Below, one piece after another: positions 1 to 12,379 of a stretch of DNA of 64,000 nucleotides. Origin of the DNA: Capsicum annuum (taxonomy: Eukaryota; Streptophyta; Magnoliopsida; Solanales; Solanaceae); the NCBI RefSeq assembly GCF_002878395.1, contig NC_061114.1, positions 146,040,160-146,104,159 on the forward strand. The letters run 5' to 3'. How positions within the stretch are numbered: position 1 is the first letter of the stretch; each line of letters begins with the position of its first letter. Under the pieces are notes generated by a model. It was given only the letters and a program-made list of their open reading frames with translations, made no database searches and was not told the DNA's origin. The position numbers and the translations under genes are program-made.

Positions 1-1400
1 AAAACTGTGGGAGGTAATCATCTAACTGACATGCCTTAAAACTGAACTGGTAGGGTCCAACCTATAAACCCAGTTGGAAGAGAGTCAGTACCATGCCATG
101 AGTAAAGAAAAGTTGTGAGTATACCCTCTCTAACAGTAAGCTCTTTCGTCAACCCCTCCTTGTAGGTAACCCAAATAAGATGTATAAATCCCTAAATACA
201 TTGGGTGCATCTCAACCTATGCTGGCTATGTAGTTCTAGAACACAAGGATTACTTTTAAGGATCACACCCTTCATTCAATAATAAGTGAGTTCCCATCCT
301 TAGGTTCACTCGGTGCTGAATCCTACTCCCAACTAAATAGACACTGAACAGATTAACTTAACTAAATTGATACTAATGGTATTATTTAGCAGAGCTAAAC
401 TGAGTTCACTGAGTTCCGTTGATTAACAGAATGCTTCTAAGATCTGAGGACTGACGGAGAGTACTGAAGATTCTGAGATTTCTGGGAATACTGAGATAAC
501 TGAAATTACTAGACTATAGAGATTACTGAGTAAGACTGGACAGATACTGAGTTTACTGAGTTTTCCTGAGTCATGTGACTAACTGAATTCTAGTGATCGT
601 GGCTTGACCGAGAGTATCGTGAAAATAGGACACTGGCTCGAGGCACACATCTAAATTGTTGGGTACAAGTACCCTCAGGACTCGAAAGCATAAAACTGAC
701 AAGACATGGCACTTCTTGACCACACGACCAATATCAACAACTCATAATACATTAATTTGGGGATTTCATGAAGCACATGGTTATCATAGTCTTGTACATG
801 AATGGAATTAAATATAAGTATGTCATACATTCATCAACCTAATCTCATGGACATTCCCTCAACCATTCATACTGCACACAATATCATGGAAGTCATTCTT
901 AGTCATAGGGTAAAGGATGCATTTATCACTTGGGCCATAATTAAGCTATAATGCATAATTTCTATTATCTTAGGCATTTTATCAAACATCTAGGATGCAT
1001 GACTTAGGGCATAGGCATGACCATCAAATTAATACAACAAAAATCCTTATTTTAACATAATTTTATACGCTTCACACCACATACTAGCATAGGTTTATGA
1101 ACAACATATAAGGATTCCAAATTGGAATCATACAACCATAATTACATGAACATAATCAACCCACAACAAAATATTCACAATAAAAGATTTAAAACTTGGT
1201 TCTTGTTCTTCATGGATAAAAGGAATCCATGAATGAACACTATGCATACCTTAGTTCTTGATTCTACAAAGATTGACGGAGAGATTCTTGAATTTGAGTC
1301 TTGGATTTGAATCCCCATTTGAAAACCCTAGATTGTTCTTGTAAAAACATGAGAGAAACAATATATGTTAGGTGAAATATGTCTGAATCACATGTTATTA

Positions 1401-1410
1401 GATATATATA
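1401..1410 (-). promoter_or_regulatory. Probable TATA box of the family X LTR
   Basis: On the minus strand the sequence reads TATATATATC just after a C-run, in the middle of an LTR, where the U3/R boundary is expected. Activity is inferred from position only. Confidence 0.4.
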
Positions 1411-1477
1411 GGGGGTGATAAATTGACCCTTTTAACCCTTGGACGCGTATTTTAATTCTAAGAAAATTTCCCAACCT

Positions 1478-1660
1478 GGATCCTTGGTGCGACGCAGCGC
1501 TATTGCGTCGTGTCACTGGAATTTGATAATTTTGAATTTGATCCTTGGCATGATGCACCATAATCGCATAGGCTCACTAGATTTTGACGATTGTTATTTA
1601 GGCTCGTTCCGCAATGCATTGATAGCTTAAGTGGCACATTATCTTACTAAAATAACTCTA
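1478..1660 (-). repeat. Palindromic repeat module in LTR U3
   Basis: Two units begin with GATCCTTGG at 1479 and 1540, about 61 bp apart, and a third weaker unit follows near 1602. Each has a different core. The first carries the perfect inverted repeat CGACGCA (1490-1496) / TGCGTCG (1504-1510). Comparable modules with other core words occur in other LTRs of the window. Confidence 0.5.
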
Positions 1661-1844
1661 ACTCTTCACCCGAGTGTCAGATTTGAGAAAATTTGGTATC
1701 GATGGAAATCTTATTCAATTTCTCACATGATAAAAAGTGAAAATATTGAAAATACCACATGTATAAAAGTGGATTCATTTTTGAAACAAGTTTTTAATAT
1801 TTCTGGGATAATTTTTAAGCTAGGTAGAAGTACGGGGTATTATA

Positions 1845-3809
1845 TTTTGATGTTAAATCGCTTGATCTATTTTGAGCTGACATAACTTCTTTGTTCAAAA
1901 GTTATTCACCTTTCCTATTTTTACTATTAACCCCGATTTCACTATAGGAAAAAGACTTATTTATGACGAACATATAGGGACAAGCTAATAATTGGTCCTA
2001 AAAAATTTAGTATTTTGTCCAAGATTATACAATTAAAGTCTTGAGCAGGAGAAAATGCCCAAAGTTAATATTAAATTATTAAAAAACTTTTCTTTTTTGT
2101 AAAATTAAAGTGCCAAATCAATTATGTTGGAATTAAAAATTAAAAAGAACTTTGTTTCATGAAAACACTCATCTCTTACTGCCCTAGTCTCTCTTCATAT
2201 CTCTCTTGCTTTTCCATCGAGCAGCCCTGCCCAAATATCGAAGAGGTAGTTTTCCATTATAGCTCTGTCCTAAACTTGAGGAATTTCATGTACGCCTTCT
2301 TTTTTATTCTAGTTGCACTTTTCTTTCATATGTTTTATTAATGGCATTTATTGTTTTTTTTATTCAAGCTATTCATCCAATTCTTCCTCTTCTCTAACAA
2401 TTATAGTTTATAGGCATCACAATAGATTGTTTTGGATCTATTTTGTATTTTGTTTACAAACTTTTTTAGTATGATATCTTATTTTATGTTTACATAAATG
2501 GTACAAAGAGATTACGGGGCTTTGAACCATTCTTCCTGTATTATAATATACGGGTTTTAGAGGCAGTTTAATTAACCTATATTAATTTTCATTTGTATAT
2601 TCTTGTACCTTTAGGTCTTAAATGATCGATCACTAGAGATAATGATCTTTTCCTAGTAAGAGGGTAAGAGTATTTTGTAGGAGAGATACATTTGTTTCAT
2701 TTATCATTTATTTTTCTGACGATATATTTTACTAATTCTAGGCCTTGTTATCTTGTTATTTCTACTCCTGGACTCATTTATTTTGGATTTTTAATTGAGA
2801 ATCATAAATCTTACGGAGGCTTTAAACAATTTTTTTTGCTCTCTGTGTTTATTTTGAATGTTATTATTTGTTCCTATTTACATATTTCTAAAAATAAACT
2901 AGAAAGAGGAGAGGAATTTGATAAATTTCATTCATTATCCTCTCATATTTCTTAACTAATGGGGCAAAATAGATAGATACTGATTTGCTGTTCAAAACCT
3001 TAGAATCAATAACATGACTTCTGTGAGTTAAAATCATAAATCTGTTCAAATTAGTTATTGAATACGATTCATTGTATTTTTGATATTACACTATATATTT
3101 GTTCTATTTATTGAAGGCTACATATCATCTTTGAGAAATAATGTTTAATCATGTTCCTGGGAATCTCCAGTTGGCTACAATGATCATATTAAGAGGTTAT
3201 CTATTGTTAAGGTGTGGATTATCATTCTTCATTCTATCCCTTTTATTCTTTCTTGTTAATGAGCAAGAAAATTCCATTTTATTTGATTTAGTTTTATCAA
3301 TAATAGAAAGACTCCCATTTAGAAGCAATATGCTAATAATTAAAGAATCATAATAAAATAATGATTCTCTACAAGCAACACCTAATTTTCTATACAACTT
3401 GTAATATCATGGTGGACCAAAAATGAATCATATTTTTATTCATCTCTACTTTGTTTATATGCTCTAATTTGTTTAGCCAAACTTTTAGTTGTCATTATAT
3501 AATTATATAAACTTTAACTTGTATTTACCAGCTATTCTATTCCTTTACTGCTAAGCCCTTTTTTACACTCTAGTTGTCAAACTAACATCTAATGGATGTA
3601 ATTCTATCCATTTAAAAAGTACAATAGAAAAGGAAACCAAAAAGATAAAAAGGATTTTTTGTTTATTCATGGGAACATGATTTTGGCTCAACTAATAAGG
3701 AAATTTTATCTTTAAATCTTAAAAGAATAACTTATATTTGAATTCAAAAACTTGAAATTATTGTTAAACTTCCTCAATAAAATCTTATACTTTGAATTCC
3801 AGCATCTAT
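1845..3809. other. AT-rich stretch with no supported gene
   Basis: About 2 kb of AT-rich sequence. Short frames near 2159-2341, 2692-2955 and 3141-3353 have hydrophobic, low-information translations and no recognisable domain. No LTR match inside the window was noticed. This could be old background DNA, introns or fragments of decayed elements. Confidence 0.5.
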
Positions 3810-5316
3810 ACCTTTGATAACGCTCAATCTACAGCTCTCGTGGGAGTGTAAAGCGGTCGTTAGCAAATATAGAACCCAACCTGGGTTGGGTATCGATCCC
3901 ACAGAGAATAGCTTGGCCAACAAGCAAGAGAAATTACTAGACTTTTAGTGCAAGTCTCGTAGGAAAGGGGGGATTGTAGTATGTAACCAAAACAAGAAGG
4001 TAAGAACTGAAAATAGCAAAATAAAGAGAGATTGTCACGTGTGTTGTAAACAATGAGAATTGAGGCGTTGGGGTTATGTCCACCTTCTGAGGTATACGTC
4101 TCTATTGGCTATGAGTGTGTAGAGTCTTGACATGTAATTGCTTATAGAGAATTGTAGTCGATGGTAAATCCAAGCGTCTCTCGACCTAAACAAGGACTAT
4201 TTCACTTTAACTCTCTCGAGCTTAAAGCGTGACTAACGGTACGAATTCTCCAAGAAGTTAGTCCAGGTACGGCACTAGCTTTTTAATAGGAAAGGGTGTC
4301 CTACTACCTTGACATTATCTCTTTTCCAGACAAATAACTTTTCTCTCGAACAAGTCAGATGTTAGACTGGCGTTGGTCTATGCGTCTTCTTTTCTAGACA
4401 AATAACCTTTCTCTCGAACAGGTTAGATGTTAGAATGGCGTGTTCTTGTGTTTGAACCGCAAAGAATGTAGATTTAAGATGAAGAGAATAATGATATAAG
4501 CAATATACTTGTCTTGAACTCACAAACTCATAGCTATAGATAGTAACTCATTCGGCTTCCATAACCCCAACTAAGAGATTTAGTTACCCATGAATGCGAA
4601 GGATATCACGTTTTGCATGGTGGATGGCGTGAATAGTAGGTGTTTGGCGTGTGGTTTTAGTGATTCCGTAGCAAGTAACGATTCTCTTGTTGTGGAATTT
4701 AAGAGTAGAAGAATGAAGAATTGAGAATGGGTTGTAGGAAGATGTCTTAATTGTAAGGAGATGGATGAATTGTCAGAATGTCTCCCTCCCTCCTTCTTGA
4801 AAATCTCTAACATGATAGGGTATTTATAATACTCCTATCCTACTCCTACTAAACTAATAAAATAAATAACCAAATCCTAATATACTAATGAAATCCTTGA
4901 CCCAATTGTACTAGGGTAAGGTTACAAAATTATAATCCAAATAGAATGATGAAACACATAACCTAATTGCACTAGGTTAATGTATTATGGCAAAAATCCA
5001 GCTTTGTGTCTGTAAGTCCCAAAGTCTTCAGAAATGCTGTTTTAGCCCGGGACAGATTTTCCATGCAGCAGATTTAGTCCTTTATGCGTCCAGCTCCTTT
5101 CCATCTCGTTTGTGAGCTTTCTTTTGCGTCAAGTAAGCCATAAATTGCTGTATTTTGCATCATTTATACCTGAAACTTTCCTAATCACATTTGTTAGCTC
5201 ATTTACAGGAAAAAGGACTAAAAGTGTACGAAATAGATAATTAGTTCTCGAAACTAGGCTAAAATATGGGCAAAATATATTGATATAGGCGCGTAATTTC
5301 GCCTATCATCAACCTT
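3810..5316 (-). mobile_element. Solo LTR of an Athila/Tat-type element with perfect TSD
   Basis: The LTR body is 3815-5311 (1,497 bp). It begins TGATAACGCTC and ends CTATCATCA on the plus strand, and is flanked on both sides by ACCTT (3810-3814 and 5312-5316), a perfect 5-bp target-site duplication. Orientation is called minus because related LTRs at 35759 and 48831 have a polypurine tract at the equivalent right end. The conserved GTTGGGTATCGATCCCACAG block lies near 3886. There is no internal region, primer site or coding sequence, as expected after recombination between the two LTRs of a former full element. Confidence 0.85.
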
Positions 5317-5889
5317 GTTTGAGTGATCTAATTCCTTCTATCATTCATCATGTAAAAAACCCAAGTACATCACAGTTGAATTTAAGAAAATAATTTATGC
5401 ATTATATTGTCATCTTATATACATTTTCTATGAAATATGTTAAGCTGTGATTATCTTGGAATAACGAAATGATCTCATCAAATTTTGCATGTCAAAGATT
5501 TGGCTTCTTGTTAGCCTGCATAGGGAAGCTGACTGGTCATGGAAACTCAATATGACTTAATTATTTAGTAATTGTCAAATTCATTCTCCTGCCTATCCCA
5601 GGGATCTTAATATTTAATTATACTTCTTATTTCTTTTTGCTGATCTTTCATGAGTGCTGATTTTCAAACTATGTTTTACCCAAGATAGTTGAATAAATAT
5701 CTTGACATCTTATTATTCGGAGTTAATAATTTTTAAGTAGGGTAGAAATCTAACGATTTTAGGACCCTATCTATATGTGGCTACTTTCCTCCTCTAAAAT
5801 GGATGTGTTAAAGTACATACCTAATTATAGAGCTACTTCTTTTCTCCTAATGTTAGACCACTTAATAATACCCGTGCTTGGCAAACTAT
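5317..5889. other. AT-rich stretch with no supported gene
   Basis: This continues the background interrupted by the solo LTR: once that LTR and one TSD copy are removed, 1845-3814 and this stretch are contiguous. I see no coding frame, RNA gene or clear repeat. Confidence 0.45.
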
Positions 5890-7785
5890 CATGACTTAAC
5901 TAGGTCATGGCTGTGATGGGTATCTCAAGTCTACCGAGGACCGAAGACCACCTTTTTTTGCATAACAATACAAAACATACCACACCAAGCAAGTCGTTGA
6001 AATCTTAACATATAACAAGATAGAAATATGAATAACTCAAGGATGACTATGTGTCAACATCAACACCCAATCAAAATTAATATCCACAAATCCTCTAACA
6101 AAACCAAAAACCAATCTAAGTAGGGACATGACCCTGACTCTAACAATGATAATGACAATGACAATGTTAACATGAACTCTTCAATTCTAGTTTATGAAAG
6201 AAAACCGATGAAATGACCAAGTCTTCTAAGGAATGGAAGGTCACCACTTCACTACCAACGACCGACGAAACGAGTTGATCCATCTAATACAGCGCAGGAA
6301 AATTAAAAGTGTCTCTGGTACCTGCATTATGTGGGGAACAACATCCGGAGATAGTTAGTGGGTTGAGAACTAGCATGCAACTCAGGGATAGGAGATAAAA
6401 TATGGCCAAGTAAAATCCAATTCAAAACCATATAACCATCATCAAATACATACATAAATAATATACATGAATAGGAAATAAGGTTTAGTATGAACTAAAA
6501 CTTTATCTTGGACTAGGTAGCTTAACCATAAAAAGGTACCCACACCCATAGACTATATGGGTTCAACTTCTCCTACTAAAAGAGATCTAGAGCATGTTAG
6601 CCGTACGAACCAAAGAAAAACCGAGGGAAAGCTAAAGCCATCAAGGAAATTAGCCATCCCAAAAAATATATATCAAGTATAACACATGCACACAGTCGTC
6701 AAGATCAAACCCCATGTCGGCAAACATAAGACCAGTATAAATTATCCATGACCCACACCTTCACGACTTCTTTACATAACCCCCAGTAAGATCAATTTAA
6801 AATAAGTTTCAAATAACATATTTATTAACCAAAGAACCAAATTGTATGGCACTCCATGGGTATCACCATACCCTTACACTTGCATGTTTATCTCTATTCC
6901 ATAGCAATCACATTAACTTAGGGGAATGCCTCTACGACCTTTGTTCATTAAATTAAATCATAGCCAACAAGGCCTTCAAAATCCAAGTTTATTGTTTAAC
7001 CATTTATGCAATACAATAACATATGTGAGTAAGTCAAATCAAAAGACAAATCTATAATTCAAAAACCATTTACACAAATGGGTTGAGGGAATATAATTAC
7101 TCAAAACCAATTTCCAATTACAAAAAATCAATTTGGGGGAACAGTATGACCCCCATTCCAATTCTCATTCCCATGCACCGCATTAGTTCGAAAAATCAAT
7201 TTTAAAGAATGATAATTCATATAAACCATGGGAAAACTATTCAAGGATCAATCCTTCCAGAACCCTCAACCATATCAAAACCCATATTCAAAACCACAAA
7301 ATTAAACCATGTAAAAAGTATGATTTTCACAAAATAAGAATTAAGGAAGAGTAACATTCCTAAAAGATCAATAATTTTAGAGAGAAATCAACCGTTGAGC
7401 CCTTAGATGACCAACTTCTTATAAACCCTAAGTATATCTATCTTGGAGAGTTTAGAGAGTTTGAGAGAATGTTTTGATTTTTTTAAGGCTGAAATATGGT
7501 CCTCAACATGTTTTATAGAAATGGGTTTGAATTGGGTCAGTAGGGAAATGTCCAAAGGGCCCTCAACTTAAAAGCCAAAAATTATCGCCCAGTCGCTATT
7601 GGTGACGTTTCGTCTCATAGGTTTACCATATGAGTTATAAGGTCCCACACATTGTCCGAACAGTTTCCATGACCACCAATACTAACTTGGCTACGAGTCA
7701 TGCATACGACTCAAACATTATGACTCGTATGGTCTAGCTGTTGTCAAAGAATAAACAATTGGACATCACACTTGTTAGGCTACGG
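5890..7785 (-). repeat. Del/Tekay-type LTR-like sequence, minus strand
   Basis: The block near 6225-6395 (ATGGAAGG-TCACCACTTC, later GATAGTTAG) matches similarly spaced blocks at 24890-25070 and 47930-48095, which lie in minus-strand LTRs. Near 7690-7730 there is a palindromic module with the perfect inverted repeat TACGAGTCAT / ATGACTCGTA. It joins directly to an RNase H remnant at about 7786 without a polypurine tract, so the junction is probably a deletion. It does not obviously match the LTR at 16975, so it may belong to another element. Confidence 0.5.
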
Positions 7786-8085
7786 GTGAACGAATACTGA
7801 AGGCTACGATGATATGTCAAAATCTCACAATGGACTCCATATATGTAATGCCTTCTTAAATTTAATAAAAGAATACACACAACTCTAAATCATGGGTAGG
7901 GTAATTTCTCTCATAAGGGTTCAACTGACAGGAAGCATACACAATCATCTTACCCTCTACATCAACACAACACCTAACCCAATTCTAAAAATATCACATA
8001 AAATAGTAAAAGCCATGCCCTTCTTGGGCAAAGTCAAGATATAAGGCATAGTCAACAAATCCTTGAGCTTTTAAAATCTCTTTTC
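7786..8085 (-). pseudogene. RNase H domain remnant of Del/Tekay-type pol
   Basis: Read on the minus strand this encodes, with stops and frame changes, the RNase H part that follows RT in Ty3/gypsy pol. Visible pieces are ILTLPKKG with a degraded catalytic-Asp neighbourhood ILCD, then NPYERNYPTHDLEL, then RHYIYGVH and HRSLQY. The order and spacing fit the family. The enzyme would degrade RNA in the RNA/DNA hybrid during reverse transcription. It lies directly downstream of the RT remnant and is cut at the left by LTR-like DNA, so integrase is missing. Clearly dead. Confidence 0.75.
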
Positions 8086-8800
8086 AAATCATCGAACCAC
8101 TAAAAGGAAATCTACTCCTGAGTCAACTTTGTCATTTGAGTTGCAATAGATGAAAAACCCACAACGAAACACTAGCAGTAAACCGCCAGAAGTAGTCCTA
8201 GCCCAATTACAAACCACTGCAATCTTGGTTGGATCAACCATAATACCATCCTTGGTCACCACATAACCTAAGAAAGAGAAAAATTTCCAACCAAAAGTCA
8301 CACTTAGAGAATTTAGCATACAACTTCTCATACCTCAATCTATGAAACAAAATTCACAAATACTCCTCATGGTTAGCCTTACTCTTGGAAAAAATAAGAT
8401 ATTATCAATAAATACAATGGCAAAAGAGTTAAGATATCATCAACTCCAAAAATCTAAATGGGTCATTGGTCAACCCAAAGGACATGAGCAATAACTTATA
8501 ATGACCTTAGCAAGTTTGAAAAGAAATCTTCTGAATATCCAAAGCTCTAATCCACAGCTGGTGATACCTAGATCATAAATCAATCTTTAAAAATACTGAA
8601 GCACCCTGGAGTTGATCAAACAAATCATCAATATGAAGAAAATAATACTTATTCTTAACCTTCACGTTGTTTGATAGCCAATAATAAATACATATATGCA
8701 TAGAACCACCTTTCTATTCATAAACAAGACAGGAGTACCCTAAGGTTATACACTAGGTTAGATAAATTCCTTATCCAATAACTCATATAATTGATTAGTC
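8086..8800 (-). pseudogene. Reverse transcriptase remnant, Del/Tekay-type, minus strand
   Basis: The minus strand carries RT landmarks in order: ELLDKEFI near 8760-8785, YQTT/DDLFDQL-like pieces around 8600-8690, the catalytic region VFIDN at 8401-8415, then YAKFS-like and FLGYVVTKDGIMVDPTKI at about 8213-8275. The family motif is FIDD, so the second catalytic aspartate is replaced by asparagine. Several frame changes and stops separate the parts. The family enzyme copies element RNA into DNA. The upstream neighbour is the protease/RT linker and the downstream one is RNase H, the normal Ty3/gypsy order. Assignment to Del/Tekay rests on remembered motif style. Confidence 0.8.
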
Positions 8801-9482
8801 AATTTTTTTAACTCTGTTAGGTCCACCTTAAAAGAAGAAATAAAAATGGTCTTGGTGCCAAGCTCAACATTAATAAAAAAAAAGTCAATATCTTGATCTA
8901 GAGTCATAATAGTCAAATCCATAGGGAAACCATCCATGAACTCATGGACAATACAAATATAATCCAAAGAAGGAGGTAAAGTAATACTTGTATCTTGAAT
9001 ATAAGACAAATTGGACAAATATCCCCTCTTAACCAAGTGAGAAGCCTGAATGAAAGATATAACACTATTAGGACCTAAATAAACACCCTTCCAAGCTATC
9101 GTTGGCACACCTGGCAATGTTAAGGTCACGATCTTAGCATAACAATCTAGGACATCATTATAAGAAGCTAACAAATCCATAGACAAGATAATATCCAAAT
9201 CTATAATATCTAGGACAATCACATCTTCCTGAGTCTCACGCCTATCAAAAGTTACAACACAAGATTGGTGCACTTAATCTATTATTAAAGAGTCTCTTAT
9301 AGGGGTAGATACACGTATAGCATAGAAAGAGGCTCACTACCAGAATCAAAACTCAAAGAAATATATGCAGATACAAAGGATAAAGTCAATCTTGGATCAA
9401 ATATCATAGATGTAGACCTAAAACAAATAGGGATTATACCAGTGATGACAACATCATATGACTCCACCTAAGGTATTGAGGG
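8758..9482 (-). pseudogene. Aspartic protease and protease-RT linker remnant, Del/Tekay-type
   Basis: An uninterrupted minus-strand frame of 171 codons (9273-8758) holds the C-terminal protease and linker signature: DLDIILSMDLL (family DFDVILGMDWL), LDCYAKIVTLTLPG and a PIAW-like stretch, then the RT entry LTELKKL. Upstream, in another frame near 9410-9480, DVVITGIIPICF is followed by FDPRLTLSFVS, where the family active site is D-P-G-S/A; the glycine is replaced by arginine. The protease would process the Gag-Pol polyprotein. A frame break separates active site and C-terminal part, so it cannot be made as one protein. Confidence 0.8.
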
Positions 9483-10689
9483 TATAGTATAACACTAGTC
9501 ATGATCACACCTGATTGTGTAGCCCCACAACCACTACTACAAGAATCATTACCTCTGCCCAGCATATATTAAGTAGAACCTCTACCTCTCACAACTAATA
9601 TAAGAGTAGCCCTAAGAACATGACGAGGACAGTCCTTGGATAAATGGCCAACCTCATTACACAAAATACAATCTTTATAGCTCTAATCAATAGAAAGAGA
9701 TATGATTTAGCTATAATAACCACCCAATGTACTAGATGAGAAAACTCACTACCTAAAGCTAGCAAGGTTGCCTACACTTGTCTATCATGATATCCATAGA
9801 AACCTATAAAATCTCTTTATTGAGTAATGTATCCTCTAAACTTGTTGTGACGGCACACTGTCTTAGCACCTCCCTGAAACCCTTTAAAAATAAAATCAGT
9901 CATCTTAGTATAATCCACTATACTAAAAAAAGATTACCTTTACACTACCTTCTAAGTTATAGCTAGCTAAAAAGAAATATCCAACCACCTCACAAACTTC
10001 TGAATCTTTTCAGACTTGGTAGCAAGCTGGTATAAAATATCTAGATGAGACATAGAAGCATGTATTATGCTCCGTAAAAGTCATGGATCCCTATTCTTGG
10101 TGATCAAACTCATCTCTCATCTGATCCCTCAAATTGTATCTCACAAACCTATCCAAAAAGGCCTCCAAAATTGATCCCAAGTCATCTTTGAAGAATCAAG
10201 TGGTCTATAACTAATAAGTGACCTCCACCAATCTCTGGCTATATCTCTCAACTAATAAGTATTTTAAGCAATAACATGTAACTCAAGTGAACCAAGGTTT
10301 TCAAACTTCTCAAGATATTCAATCAAGATCTCACAGGTGTCTTTGCGTACATCACTACAAAACGTAGAATGCCCAATTAATTGAATCTCTTAAACCTCTT
10401 CTAATCCTTAGAAGACATAACTATACTCAAAATAATAGGAGGCATAGTAAATTTGTCTATCTAATATCCCACCTGGGGGTAATAATAATAAGGTTGAACT
10501 CTTAATCTCGGAAAACCATACACTGAAACACCGGTATTAAAAGAGGAACAATATTTAGAGTCTGTAGAGTACCATTATTAGATATTGTTACCATTGAAGG
10601 ATCCACACTCAGAATCAGAGGAATAACATTTGAAGACTCTGGCATAGACGGAGGTACAATACTTGAAGTCGTAGAAACACTAGGTGCAC
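9483..10689 (-). pseudogene. gag remnant (3' part) of the minus-strand Del/Tekay element
   Basis: The minus strand carries a CCHC zinc knuckle at 9626-9670 reading CILCNEVGHLSKDCP, with the C-x2-C-x4-H-x4-C spacing intact. Upstream are fragments of the retrotransposon gag domain, such as the REWWR-equivalent PEIGG/WRSLI region near 10215 and GINF/DQFW near 10190, with stops between. A frame open for about 60 codons (10689-10510, serine/threonine/proline-rich) continues the sequence found beyond the nested insertion. Gag forms the virus-like particle and the knuckle binds RNA. The gene is split at 10690 by the element at 10690-16479 and continues at 16480. Confidence 0.75.
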
Positions 10690-12373
10690 TGATGTTGGAT
10701 GTATTTATGCATTCTAGTACTACTATTCTAGCCTATTTAGCCTTATTTAGAGTATGATACATGTGATTAATGGGGTGAGAATGATATAAATGAGAATTTA
10801 TTTGTCCAAGTATGTTTTTACAATGTTTAATGGTGGATTCACATCAGTTTGGATTCAATTTGAGCATTTAGAGTTCAACCAAGAAAACTAGTGTAACTAG
10901 CTTGAGCTAAGTGTTTTTCTAGTCTATTGTGTTGGGTTCTATTGAATTTTAATGAGTTAATAAGGTTGTTATTATGTATTTATTTGTGGAAAAACTTATT
11001 TATAAAGCTCAAGGGTCAATTGGATCAAGAAAAGAGTCAAAACAATAAGTTAAAGCTCAATGTGAATTTAGCCTATGCTTAGCTCATGTTTCTAGTTCAT
11101 CGTTGAGGATGTTGTGTTGTTTTGAGCTCAAAATTATTGTGTTTAATGATATAGGATTATTTTCTAATGTAGTATTATTATATATAAAGCATTTACAAGC
11201 TTCAAATAAAGTGGAAACAACAAAAAAGACTTAGAATGGATCACGGAAGCACAAAACACAGCTTTATGCTAATTTGGATACCTGAAAAGTATTGGGGGAG
11301 TGTAGGCACGTGAGAAGGATTATTGGTGCATGAACAACATTAATGGATTTATAAGGCACCTAAAATAGTGAAATAATGTGAATTCAACACGTTGCATCGA
11401 TGTGCTCAATGCGATAATCAATGCGGCGTGTCACTGGGTTTGAAGACGACCAAAAACTGTTTATTGTTCAAGAAGGCATAGGATATTTATTTCACTACAA
11501 ATAGGACATTATTTATGTTTTTTTACTAACTTTTGGAAATCCTTGGAAGATATTGGAGGCTACACAACTTATTTTTAGGGTTTTTATCATTCTTTTATTT
11601 TACTTTCTTTCATGGTTTGTATCATCAATCCAAGGGATTGGATGATGAATATCTCCATTAAATGATAAAACTCCTATTCGAAGTCAAGGCCACGATAATG
11701 ATGACTTTTATTTTGAATCAAGTTTGTCAATTTGCTTATCATTATTGTTTGTTTGTTTATTCTTTTTTTTTTAACTATTTTAATGATTAACTACCTTTAT
11801 AATACATCAATTGTCAACCTTGTGATCTTGAGAGAGGGAATAGGAGATAGAATATGGGAATAAGCAAAGTATTATTCTTACTTTTTATAAAATAAGGAAT
11901 TTGAATTAGTAATGGATTTACTTAGATGCCTTACTTGATTCACACGTAGAATGATAGCTTCAAAGAACTTAAGTGTACTATTATATCCCCGCTCAAAGAT
12001 GTAGTTGTAATGTTCAACATAGGTAAAGTATTCGAGGTTGGGAAACCATGATCATGCAATTAACCATGTGAATCAACAACCACGATAAGCAATTTAATGA
12101 ATGAATTTCAATAACATAGTATGATTATTCATAAGCCTTAACCCTAGATCTCTTTCCTTTGATTGTCCAAAGTCATTTACTTTTCTGCATTAGTTTAGTT
12201 TCTTTTTAGTTTACAATTCTTAAACATCCTTGTTTATTTTTTCTCAATTGTTAAACTAGAATTAGATAGGCGGCAAATGCAAGTCCCTGAGAGATCGATA
12301 CTTGGGCTTTCTTGAAGCTACTATACTACTTGATAAGACCACATACACTTGCATGTGGACTTAGGTGCTGTCA
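10690..12373 (+). repeat. 5' LTR of the non-autonomous Athila-type element
   Basis: It starts TGATGTTGG and ends GTGCTGTCA. It pairs with 14847-16479 along its whole length with substitutions and small indels. The block GAGATCGATACTTGGGC near 12290 corresponds to the conserved region near the end of other Athila-type LTRs here. A G/C-rich module around 11395-11440 differs from the same place in the 3' LTR (15535-15600). Confidence 0.9.
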
Positions 12374-12379
12374 AGTTTT

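Larger units (their letters stand above)
1..1844 (-). repeat. LTR of Del/Tekay-type family X, minus strand, running off the window start
   Basis: The stretch matches, in the same orientation, copies at 31899-34018, 28046-28900 and 52920-54499; for example the block reading GGTAATCATCTAACTGACAT near position 13 recurs near 32687. Its minus-strand 5' end is probably at 1831-1844, where the complement reads TATAATACCCCGTA, a decayed form of the TGTAACACCCC start of this LTR class. Comparison with the 31899 copy suggests about 0.8 kb of the LTR lies outside the window. No polypurine tract is visible to the right of 1844, so this may be a 5' or solo LTR. Family assignment is by eye. Confidence 0.7.

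Noticed and set aside
2159..3353. Possible membrane-protein gene from several hydrophobic frames
   Set aside because: The frames are short, separated by stops, lack conserved motifs and show no convincing splice structure; T-rich DNA yields Phe/Leu/Ile-rich translations by chance.
4580..4813. 77-codon minus-strand frame
   Set aside because: It lies within the solo LTR, has no similarity to any element protein, and no relative LTR was seen to preserve it.
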